Assembly: GCF_007754155.1 (NCBI RefSeq)
Contig: NZ_CP037423.1
Location: forward strand, 6,630,938 to 6,694,937
From: Stieleria neptunia
GTDB taxonomy: Bacteria > Planctomycetota > Planctomycetia > Pirellulales > Pirellulaceae
Length of the DNA stretch: 64,000 bases
Reading direction: 5' to 3'
The translations under genes and the position numbers were made by a program. Numbering within the stretch: position 1 is the first letter of the stretch; each line of letters opens with the position of its first letter. Shown here one piece after another: positions 14,222 to 21,932 of this stretch. Below the pieces are notes generated by a model, which searched no databases, was not told the DNA's origin, and saw only the letters and a list, made by a program, of their open reading frames with translations.

Positions 14222-15073
14222 CTATTTCGCTTGCGGCGCCGACAGATTGCTTCGCTGATCGTCAATCGTGTAGGCATCTCCCATGTACGGCGATGTCCAT
14301 GAGCTCACGATTTCATCCATCGCCGGTTTCGTCCAGACGATTCGGCCGTCAAAGGTCGCCTGGGGAGCGGCACCACACAGCCGAGCGAATCCGAATTGCC
14401 AGCCGTTGTCCGTCGCTTCCAACAGCAACAAAACCTCTGGATTCGTTCCGTGAGCAAACGCAAAAACCGCCCCATCCAACCCCGCTCGGCCGTCAACCAC
14501 GTATTGATCAATCGGCTGGGGCATGAGGCGCAATCGATAGTTCTGTCCAACATAGACCTCTGAAGCTTCGAAACGTCTGGCGAGCTGTTTCAGTTGCCGA
14601 AGACGGGTTTGTTTCGAAAGGGAGGGCGCCGGCACGCCATTGAGAGGTTTCATCGTCAGCGCCGACGCGCTCGGTTTCCAACTCCAACCGGGTCTGGCAA
14701 CCATCTCAAACTTCTGCTCGGTCAGACAGAGGAACTCATAGTTTACGTCTTTGTGATCCGCTTTGTGAACGATTTCCATCGCCACAACCGCAAGTGGTCG
14801 GTTGCGGCCGATCTTCCAGATCACGCCGTCAGAGGTCTCTCGCGTCGCGTCGCCAAAACGGAGGACCGGTGTCGTTTCGGCGAATTCGGTGACGTCGGCG
14901 GCGCCTCCGGCAGGACGGATCTTGATGGCGTCAGCCAGTTGTCGCAGGTATTCAAAATTCGAATCGGTTTTCTCGCGTTCGGCCCCTTGCGCAAGACAGG
15001 TCCCAAAACTCAGAAGAAACACCGCGATCGATGCCGCATGGGCGAGGGCAATGGATTGGGAGATTCGTTTCAT
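14222..15073 (-). CDS. Secreted hypothetical protein
   Basis: A 283-aa protein of unknown function. The ATG at 15073 gives a classical signal peptide (MKRISQS, then a hydrophobic stretch to FLLSFGTCLAQGAE), with cleavage probably after residue 28. The mature part shows alternating beta strands and no motif I recognise. Two strands mention features typical of planctomycete periplasmic hypotheticals (GVIWKIGRNRPLAVVAMEIV; PSASALTMKPLNGVPAPSLS). It stands alone, with the next gene divergent. Confidence is for it being a real gene, not for a function. Confidence 0.75.
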   Translation of the reverse strand: MKRISQSIALAHAASIAVFLLSFGTCLAQGAEREKTDSNFEYLRQLADAIKIRPAGGAADVTEFAETTPVLRFGDATRETSDGVIWKIGRNRPLAVVAMEIVHKADHKDVNYEFLCLTEQKFEMVARPGWSWKPSASALTMKPLNGVPAPSLSKQTRLRQLKQLARRFEASEVYVGQNYRLRLMPQPIDQYVVDGRAGLDGAVFAFAHGTNPEVLLLLEATDNGWQFGFARLCGAAPQATFDGRIVWTKPAMDEIVSSWTSPYMGDAYTIDDQRSNLSAPQAK

Positions 15074-15140
15074 TGGGTCGCACACGATTTGTCATGGACA
15101 TTCACTGTTCACAAACAAGACGCCGCGTCTATCATAACAG

Positions 15141-15497
15141 GTGCTAATCCTTCCGGTTGCTGTTCTTCTTTGCGTTTTCGCGAACTTCGACGCCTTCAAT
15201 CAGGAGCCATCTTCATTTGCGTGGGCGATGGGCTCCGGCCTCGCACTCGCCCTACTAGCCGAGCTTGCTGTCTGGGCTGGCTTGTCGAACCTTTCTTGGT
15301 GGACGAGATATTCGACACTCGTCGGATTCACGCTTGTGGTCGCTTGGCTTCTCAGCCGATTCCAGTGGGTGGAGGGAGGCTACGAGTTCCCACTTCTGCA
15401 GGGGAGCGTGTTTGCGATTGTTGGTACGTCCATCGCAGGCGTCATCGTCTACACCGCATGGCTGTATCGAGGTGCGTTCGCCGCTTGTGCGAAATGA
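15141..15497 (+). CDS. Small membrane protein
   Basis: A 118-aa hydrophobic protein starting at GTG 15141, divergent from the secreted protein with a 67-bp gap. Four membrane helices are likely: LILPVAVLLCVFA (1-14), MGSGLALALLAELAVWAGL (30-48), WWTRYSTLVGFTLVVAWLL (53-71) and FAIVGTSIAGVIVYTAWLY (90-109). No family is recognised. A terminator-like hairpin of the dispersed repeat family follows about 40 bp after the stop. Confidence 0.65.
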   Translation: MLILPVAVLLCVFANFDAFNQEPSSFAWAMGSGLALALLAELAVWAGLSNLSWWTRYSTLVGFTLVVAWLLSRFQWVEGGYEFPLLQGSVFAIVGTSIAGVIVYTAWLYRGAFAACAK

Positions 15498-15530
15498 CTA
15501 AGTCATCGTGAGGGTCTTTGTGGGGGAGCC

Positions 15531-15900
15531 CGAATGGCCTTTCCCATTGAGCAGAAGGCCTTTTTCGTTGGGGAGTGGCGATGGCGACGGTCTTGAGCAA
15601 GTCTTCTCAATCATTCTGCCCCGAATCATTCTGCCTCCTCTCTCTCCACGATGCCCGCTTGGAATAGGGGGAAGGAAGAGGTAGGAAAATTGTGGGTAGG
15701 AAAAGAAGCCCTGTGCAATATGGCGGAGTCACGCTCGTGACTGCGGCCGTCCCTTTCCTACTCATCATTTTGCTACCTCTCACAACGGATTGTGCCGGAA
15801 GCCAGCGACCGGAGTGGCTGGCAGAATGATGGCTGGCAGAATGATGTTCAGCGCGGAAGTGACGCGATCGACATCGAACTGAGAATGTCGAGTGTCTTGC
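15531..15900. repeat. Dispersed repeat family R6, copy B
   Basis: This is the uninterrupted counterpart of copy A. It holds the hairpin with cattgagcagaaggcc and a T-run (15536-15566), tcttgagcaagtcttctcaa, two attctgcc strings, atgcccgcttggaa, then ccggaagccagcgaccggag and a tandem tggcagaatgatg. It ends where a gene fragment begins. Confidence 0.75.
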
Positions 15901-16007
15901 CTCTCATGGAACGCCACCGCAATCCCGCCGACAATCATGTCTTCAACGCTGTGGGATCCGATTAATCTTAAGACCTCTTTCCAATCTTCTGTCAACGCCA
16001 TTGCCAT
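15893..16007 (-). pseudogene. 5' fragment of a nucleotidyltransferase-like gene
   Basis: The first 38 or so residues from ATG 16007 (LTEDWKEVLRLIGSHSVEDM followed by IVGGIAVAFHERQ) match the start of MNT/AbiEii-type nucleotidyltransferases, in which the pattern LLNxHxVEYLVVGGYAVAFHG precedes the catalytic Asp pair. The catalytic region is absent: after residue 38 the frame enters repeat family R6 and runs on to 15780 as repeat-derived sequence. It is therefore a relic truncated by the repeat. The parent gene was probably a toxin-antitoxin or DNA-modifying nucleotidyltransferase. Confidence 0.6.
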
Positions 16008-16150
16008 CGTTCAATATTCCTTCGTCTCGGCTCTCGCCTGATCGTGCGTGGTGAATTTCATTGGCTCAGATCAAAAACGTGTTCGACACATCCGACAAAT
16101 GATGTCAAACGTTGGTCGCACAGGAAACAGGGAATAACGGGTGGCAGACG

Positions 16151-16555
16151 CTAGTCTTGCGGGGATCGCGTGACTTTTGGAAATCCCCAGGAATCGGCCA
16201 GGGCGTCAGCCGCTTGCTCTGGATCGGTATGGTCCCCCCAACCGCCGTTGTGAAGATGGGCGTGGGCGAATTCATGTGCGATGACGTAGTGGGCAAAGTC
16301 TTCGTCACAGTCGTTGAGCCGTCTGCGAAGCACGACGACGCGACTGCCGCTTCGATTCGGCCCCGGCATCGCCATCCACAGTGACCAACCTTGGCCGGGA
16401 ACGAAATTTTCAAGCGTGACGCGAAAGCGTTCGTCCTGCAAAAAATCCTCCACAACAGGCGTGGGCAACCGCTCCAGCACTGCCCGCACGCGGTCGCGCA
16501 GCACGGTCAATCGCTCAAATGGAACGAGGAACTCGCAAAAAACATCAGCAGTCAT
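16151..16555 (-). CDS. HExxH-type zinc peptidase-like protein
   Basis: A 134-aa protein. The C-terminal half contains HEFAHAHLHNGG (about residues 94-105), a HExxH zinc motif, followed by DPEQAADALADSWGF with the downstream acidic helix typical of small M78/SprT-like or zincin folds. The N-terminal half is helical. I chose the ATG at 16555; a start at 16597 would overlap the divergent globin gene start in the shared CATG. No signal peptide is seen. Similar proteins occur as uncharacterised or toxin-linked peptidases; substrate and role are unknown. Confidence 0.65.
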   Translation of the reverse strand: MTADVFCEFLVPFERLTVLRDRVRAVLERLPTPVVEDFLQDERFRVTLENFVPGQGWSLWMAMPGPNRSGSRVVVLRRRLNDCDEDFAHYVIAHEFAHAHLHNGGWGDHTDPEQAADALADSWGFPKVTRSPQD

Positions 16556-16595
16556 CAGGTATCCGGTAGTAACGCATTGGAGTATTTTTATTGCC

Positions 16596-16985
<390 letters not shown>

Positions 16986-17095
16986 CCCATCTACCAAATT
17001 CCTAGCAGGCATGCCGCCCTGCTATTGCAGGGAATCTTTGCTGAGTGCACCAATTTGTCCGTGGACCCCGTCTCCAATTGGAAGCTTGGGATAGT

Positions 17096-17473
17096 TCAGA
17101 TCCAGGCGTATTCGGCCAAGTGATGGATCGTCGTCAGAAGAGTGTCGAGCTGGTCGTGAAATTGACTCGACTGCTCTCCGGTAATGGTTTCATCGCTCCG
17201 CAGTCCGAAAACCGCGCCTCGTGCGTAGGCATGGCCGGTGAGGGCGCGTTTGAGTTGGGTGATCGCGAGGGCACGATGGGTAAACGTCTCTTGGCCTGGT
17301 CCCATCTCGATCGTCACGCCGCGCACCACTCGCTGGCAATCGTGATCGGCAAACGAACGCCAGATCGCGGCCCGTCCGCCAAGCGAAAGGGCCAGGTCAA
17401 GGATGCGGTCTTCCATCGTTTCGACTTGTCGGAGATCGTCGATGGTTCCGCGATAGTGAATTGTGATTCCCAT
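17096..17473 (-). CDS. Conserved planctomycete hypothetical protein (divergent C-terminus)
   Basis: A 125-aa cytoplasmic protein. Residues 1-66 (MGITIHYRGTIDDLRQVETM, then EDRILDLALSLGG and VVRGVTIEMGPGQET) resemble the N-terminus of a family that I recall from planctomycetes, in which the protein continues for about 150 residues with a conserved PEGWLI...WCFVKTQFG block. That block is missing here; the second half is instead a short helical sequence. It may be a shorter paralogue or an eroded gene. Function is unknown. Confidence 0.55.
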   Translation of the reverse strand: MGITIHYRGTIDDLRQVETMEDRILDLALSLGGRAAIWRSFADHDCQRVVRGVTIEMGPGQETFTHRALAITQLKRALTGHAYARGAVFGLRSDETITGEQSSQFHDQLDTLLTTIHHLAEYAWI

Positions 17474-17789
17474 GGACTTCGCCCGTGCTCCAAACGACTT
17501 CGATCCTCACCCTGAATACGCCGGATTGCCCCGAGACGGCATTCTCGAGATTCACGTAGACGAGTATCTGCATTGCGGTGCTGACGCCCAATCTACTCGA
17601 TCGGAATACTGTTTCGAACATTTGGTGGATGGCACCAATTTGAACCTGAAGTCACGTGAGTCACGTCGTTCTCTGCCTCCCGTCTTTCAACCGCGGACAG
17701 CTGGTGTGTTTCCGTCTTTAGGCGTCGAGTCCGTTCTTGGTTTGGAGGGTGCACCACGTTGCCATTTTAGGCGGATTACGAATGCTTGT
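17474..17789. other. Spacer with possible gene fragment and repeat pieces
   Basis: From ATG 17472 on the plus strand a frame encodes about 60 protein-like residues (DFDPHPEYAGLPRDGILEI, then HVDEYLHCGADAQST) before running into a repeat segment (tctgcctcccgtctttcaac, 17673-17693) shared with other R6 copies. It may be the truncated 5' end of a lost gene, or chance. Nothing else is visible. Confidence 0.3.
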
Positions 17790-19985
17790 TCATAGGCTTT
17801 GACGGAATGCCGGTCCACCCAGCTGTGACTGCCGAACCACGCTTTGGAGGCCTTGGTCGCCGAGTGTCGCGCCGATCGGAGAGGTTTGATACACTGTCCC
17901 TCGCTCGCTGGACATCGGCGCCGGAAGCGGTTGCGATTCGGTCCCGTCGGAGTCGGGGAGCTCCGGCGGCAACTCCGGTGGCAGCGGCGTACCGACCAGC
18001 ATCTCGTTGACGCGGGTCGATTTCTGTACCTTTCCGGTTCGCATCGCCAGCATGAACAGCATGCGATGGTTTTCGCCGACGTCACCGGAAGCCACTTGGC
18101 GATATCCATATTGATACTCCACACCCACTCCGATTCGATCGCCGAGGAAGTGAACGTAGTTGGCCCAACAGTGGTGAAGCTTGCCGTCGGTGGTCGCCGC
18201 AAGTGTTGCGGGTGTCTCCATGTACCCATAGCCATAAGCGAAATTCAATTCGGAGATGGGGTTGTTGCACTGATCCATAAAGACATGGTGCCGACCGACG
18301 AAGGCACCGATACCGTTGAGCACGTCAATCGAATTGGTATCGCCCACCGCAGAGGCGGAGACGCCACGGATGTAGTCGCCGACGCCGTTTCCGCCTGCGA
18401 CTCCGATGAAATTGGATCCCGTTCCGCTATTCACCTTGAGGATTGCCGACAGCCCCCATCCGGTTTCAAATTCTTCGCGGCCGGTCGCATTGACTTGGTA
18501 GCCGAGGTTGCGCACCAAGCCGCCAAGAACGAACTGGTCGTCGGTTTCAGGGGCTTTCCAAGTGAGATTGGACGCCAGCGTTGGCCAACGCTCCAACTTG
18601 GTAAAGGTCGGGCCGCTGACAAATTTCAAGTCCTGTTGATCGGGATCCTCGACCGCCATTTTCAACATCCAGTTGTTCGTCAAGGGCGCGTGGATCGCGA
18701 CCTGTGCACGCTGACGTTGACCGTTTCGGCCGTCCACGGTTCCCGCGAGCACCCGATTGTTTTCCAAACCCTGAGGAGCTAGTTCGACCGCGCCGAAAAG
18801 AGTCTGCTTCGCACCGGCGACCAGTGACCACCCCTCGAAAAATGATCCGCGGCGACGGTTGTAAGCACGAACGCCGAGCGTCTCGACGTCCAGGACGCTT
18901 AGATCTCGATCGTTGTTAGCCGTGATAAAGAACTGTCCCGTCGTGCCACCGCCTAGATCGAGGATCTGGGCGTTCAGCCCCAAGTCGACGGGAAGCGTCA
19001 AGTCGCCTTCTTGAACAAACGATGTCTGCCCTGCCCCAGGCGCGCGACGGCTATTCAAATCAACACGCTCGGCAAAACTTGTCGTTCCATCGGCCACGAT
19101 GCCTGTGTCGTATTGGTAGCCGAATCGGGGAGCCCCGAGCATCTGGACGACCGGGTTCGATGCCTTGTCGTCGCTCAGCATGATCATCACCCCGTCCGGT
19201 GTCCGCTGCGAGCCGGCGCTGAACAGCGGGCTGTAAAAAACATCGTTCGGGTCGACCGGCAGCTGAAGCAGATACTCCGACGGGACATAGGTCCATCCAA
19301 ATCCTCCGGTCTGCGAAATGCTGGTGATCGCATAACCGAGATTGTCAGTGTTGGAGGTCCCAATCGCGTCCAGGAGTACGTAGTGCGTCGACTGGCGCCG
19401 GTTCGATCCGGTCGACGTGACCGACGCCACCTTCGCCCCATTGAATCCGTAATTCCAGAGTGTGTCTTCAAATGCCTGTGCGGCCGACTGTTGAGCCACT
19501 TGCGCTTCGCTGACGGCTAGGCCCATCGCATCGGCTTTTTGTGGTGATGGAGCGGTCTGCTGTTGGAATTCCACTTGTTGGCGTTGCAGCGTGCGGGCTT
19601 CGAAGATCTGATAGGACCGCGCCAACTCCGGCGTTTTCCGGACCGCGTGATCCAACACTCCGGATGCGCGAAAGGCTTCATTGGAGATCTCGATCGTGGT
19701 GTCGCCCCGTCGCAGTTGAGCGACTCGTCGTTGAGGCGAAAAACGACTCACCGCATTGGGAATCACCGGCGCAGTGGGCAGCGTTAGAAGCGAGGGAGTG
19801 CCGTCGGCGACAACAGCCGCATTCGCAATGGCGGCATCGATCATGAAAGGGTCCGTCAGCGGCTGCAGCGACGCCTCCGGCGAAGGCAATGAGAACAAGG
19901 TTTCCTGGCCTGGGGCAACGGACACCAGGCCTAGCGAAGCGCAACACCCCAGTACGAGAGACAACACACGGGCTCTGGTCTTCAT
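17790..19985 (-). CDS. Outer-membrane beta-barrel protein, DcaP-like
   Basis: A 731-aa exported protein. The ATG at 19985 has a strong ribosome-binding site (ggaggg) and opens a signal peptide (MKTRARVLSLVLGCCASLGL, cleaved near VAPGQE). Residues about 90-170 contain a helical, Gln-rich segment (RQQVEFQQQTAPSPQKAD). The remainder is beta-strand rich. The C-terminal 150 residues (SIDVLNGIGAFVGRHHVFMD, then GVGVEYQYGYRQ) follow the DcaP porin pattern of barrel strands ending with an envelope-embedded Tyr/Gly-rich stretch, but the protein ends with a 70-residue Pro/Glu-rich tail instead of a terminal aromatic strand. A porin or outer-membrane structural role is likely. Confidence 0.6.
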   Translation of the reverse strand: MKTRARVLSLVLGCCASLGLVSVAPGQETLFSLPSPEASLQPLTDPFMIDAAIANAAVVADGTPSLLTLPTAPVIPNAVSRFSPQRRVAQLRRGDTTIEISNEAFRASGVLDHAVRKTPELARSYQIFEARTLQRQQVEFQQQTAPSPQKADAMGLAVSEAQVAQQSAAQAFEDTLWNYGFNGAKVASVTSTGSNRRQSTHYVLLDAIGTSNTDNLGYAITSISQTGGFGWTYVPSEYLLQLPVDPNDVFYSPLFSAGSQRTPDGVMIMLSDDKASNPVVQMLGAPRFGYQYDTGIVADGTTSFAERVDLNSRRAPGAGQTSFVQEGDLTLPVDLGLNAQILDLGGGTTGQFFITANNDRDLSVLDVETLGVRAYNRRRGSFFEGWSLVAGAKQTLFGAVELAPQGLENNRVLAGTVDGRNGQRQRAQVAIHAPLTNNWMLKMAVEDPDQQDLKFVSGPTFTKLERWPTLASNLTWKAPETDDQFVLGGLVRNLGYQVNATGREEFETGWGLSAILKVNSGTGSNFIGVAGGNGVGDYIRGVSASAVGDTNSIDVLNGIGAFVGRHHVFMDQCNNPISELNFAYGYGYMETPATLAATTDGKLHHCWANYVHFLGDRIGVGVEYQYGYRQVASGDVGENHRMLFMLAMRTGKVQKSTRVNEMLVGTPLPPELPPELPDSDGTESQPLPAPMSSERGTVYQTSPIGATLGDQGLQSVVRQSQLGGPAFRQSL

Positions 19986-20279
19986 TCGACTCCCTCCTTG
20001 CGAACTAGATTGGCACCACCACGTCAGTGAGGGGTATCGGTCAGCACGGGAGAGGAACTTCAATCATTTGAATTCCGCTTCGCATCATTGGGATGCATGG
20101 ACGATCATCGCCAACGCCACGCTGTTTGCTAGCGTTTACAACGGATGGTGCCGGAAGCCAGCGACCGGATTCGTGGGCAGTCCGTTCTTGCTTCGAGGAA
20201 TGGTCAAAAGATTGGTTGGTCAAAAAATGTTGGTGACGGATGAGTCGTCGCTGCGAGGTGGACCCAATTTGGCTGTGCT
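19986..20279. repeat. Dispersed repeat pieces (family R6, copy C)
   Basis: Bases 20134-20177 (caacggatggtgccggaagc and following) match 15783-15815. Bases 20199-20262 (gaatggtcaaaagattggt through tgacggatgagtcgtcgctg) match 24945-25010. The upstream part of this spacer holds the promoter region of the barrel gene; no other feature is seen. Confidence 0.6.
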
Positions 20280-21932
20280 TCAAAACGGAAGATCGCGATC
20301 GCCTTTGTTCGTTTGTTCGCCACGCATCGCTTCGTCAATCCGGCTTTGAAGGTCGGCAGATTTTGAAACAAGTATCGGATAACGATCGGCGAGTGACTCC
20401 AGAACCGCCTTCAGTTCGCTTGCCCGCAGCGCCAATTGTTCGTCTTTGCTGTTGCGGTAATCGGCAAAGGCCTGGTTCAGGTTTCGAATTTCATCGCGAG
20501 TCGTTTGATCGGTTTCAAGGTCCGAGACGATTTCACCCACCATGAACGCCATCTTCAGTTGGCCGCCCAGCTTTCCCGAGAACGGCGAGTTTTCGGGATT
20601 GAGATTGTCTTCGTTGATACCCGACCAGACGGAGGCGAAGGGATCGTCCGTTTCGCCACTGGATTTCCGTTCCGCCCATTGACGATCCATCTCCGCATGG
20701 AACTCGGCGTTTTCTCGCTGTTGCGTTTCCCAGGCTTGACGGCTTTCGATCATGGAAAAAGCAAACTCGTCGTCGAGTTCCAAGTGATGGCCGTCAATAC
20801 TGGTGAAACTGACGCCGAACATTCCCTCGGCCATCATCTCGCAAATCGGACAGTCGCAATCAGCGAGATGTTGTTCGGATTGCACTGCGTCGATTCCTTC
20901 GATCGCAACCCCCGCTCCCCGAGGGACGCGCCGGCGATCACACTCGAGGATGAAACTCGGTGGCGAGCCGCCTTCGAAGGGTCGATGAAGCCAATCGTCT
21001 TTGACGTCGCGCAAAAACTCAATCAGTTCTTCAATCTCACACGACGTCTCGCGTTGCTCCGCTAAGAAATGCCAGGTTGCACCAATCACTTCTCGGCACA
21101 AATCGAAATACAGACACATCTCTTGGCTGCCCATCGGGGCCGTCTCAAATCCGGCCCAGTCGCAGGGAGCTGCAACCATGGGGCCGCCGTCCTCAAAACG
21201 GAGCCGTTGTCCCCACGTGACATGGTCACTCCACCCGATGGCGCCGTGCAACAACTGCCGCGGCATGCGACCGTTCAAGTCGTCTCGCGGCGTCATCAAC
21301 CAATCGCGATGGACCGCAATCGTCAGCGGATCGCGAGCCGTCTGGTCGTCGGCCGCGTCGCTTTCCTGCCAGGCACCGCTGGCGACCGCCGTCAAAGCCC
21401 GCGTTGCGATGTCCGTCAGGAATGCATCGCCGTAAAGCACCTCTCGATCCACGTGAGGTTTGTCGATGGGTGACAGACGACGCCCGCTGACCTCGCGGGC
21501 TGCGACACCTTCGTGTAGCTCCCACCATGGCGGCAAGTGGACGCTGAGCGGGCAATGCTGGTTGCCCGATTCGTCGACCACCATCGCGAAGGCGGCATTG
21601 CGGCCAACCGGATCAAACTGACCGCCTGTGAAAATGCGTTTGTCACGAAAGTCAATCGCCACCCATGCGTCCGACGACGAGAGGGCGTTCATCGCGTCGC
21701 CTCTCCCGGTTTCTTCGAGCGGTAGACTACTGACGAATTCGCAAACAGCTGGCGTGCGATAGCGCGGCCAGGCAGTCATTGCTTCGTCCCAATTGGACGG
21801 ATCTTCGGATGCCAACGCGATCAACGTCGTTGCCGTGTCAACATCGATGTCCAATGCCATCAGGCAGCTGGATGCGTCGATGACGATGATCGTCACCGGT
21901 TCGTCACTCTGGTCCACCGTTCGCTCCACCAT
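20280..21932 (-). CDS. 550-aa protein of unknown function, coupled to the lipoprotein gene
   Basis: I do not recognise this protein. It seems cytoplasmic: no signal peptide or membrane helix. The N-terminal 130 residues look like an alpha/beta domain (VTIIVIDASSCLMALDIDVD). The middle contains a short Cys cluster (CDCPICEMM, about 375-383). The last 130 residues are helical and charged (KDEQLALRASELKAVLESLA). The start is uncertain: 21932 overlaps the upstream lipoprotein stop by 29 bases, and an internal ATG at 21860 would avoid overlap. The overlap suggests that both are translated from one transcript. Its 3' end runs to a repeat-rich spacer. Confidence 0.65.
   Translation of the reverse strand: MVERTVDQSDEPVTIIVIDASSCLMALDIDVDTATTLIALASEDPSNWDEAMTAWPRYRTPAVCEFVSSLPLEETGRGDAMNALSSSDAWVAIDFRDKRIFTGGQFDPVGRNAAFAMVVDESGNQHCPLSVHLPPWWELHEGVAAREVSGRRLSPIDKPHVDREVLYGDAFLTDIATRALTAVASGAWQESDAADDQTARDPLTIAVHRDWLMTPRDDLNGRMPRQLLHGAIGWSDHVTWGQRLRFEDGGPMVAAPCDWAGFETAPMGSQEMCLYFDLCREVIGATWHFLAEQRETSCEIEELIEFLRDVKDDWLHRPFEGGSPPSFILECDRRRVPRGAGVAIEGIDAVQSEQHLADCDCPICEMMAEGMFGVSFTSIDGHHLELDDEFAFSMIESRQAWETQQRENAEFHAEMDRQWAERKSSGETDDPFASVWSGINEDNLNPENSPFSGKLGGQLKMAFMVGEIVSDLETDQTTRDEIRNLNQAFADYRNSKDEQLALRASELKAVLESLADRYPILVSKSADLQSRIDEAMRGEQTNKGDRDLPF

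Noticed and set aside
13870..14277. 136-residue N-terminal extension of the DUF421 protein
   Set aside because: Composition is not protein-like (Arg/Pro/Ser-rich, no conserved motif); the membrane domain begins after ATG 13869.
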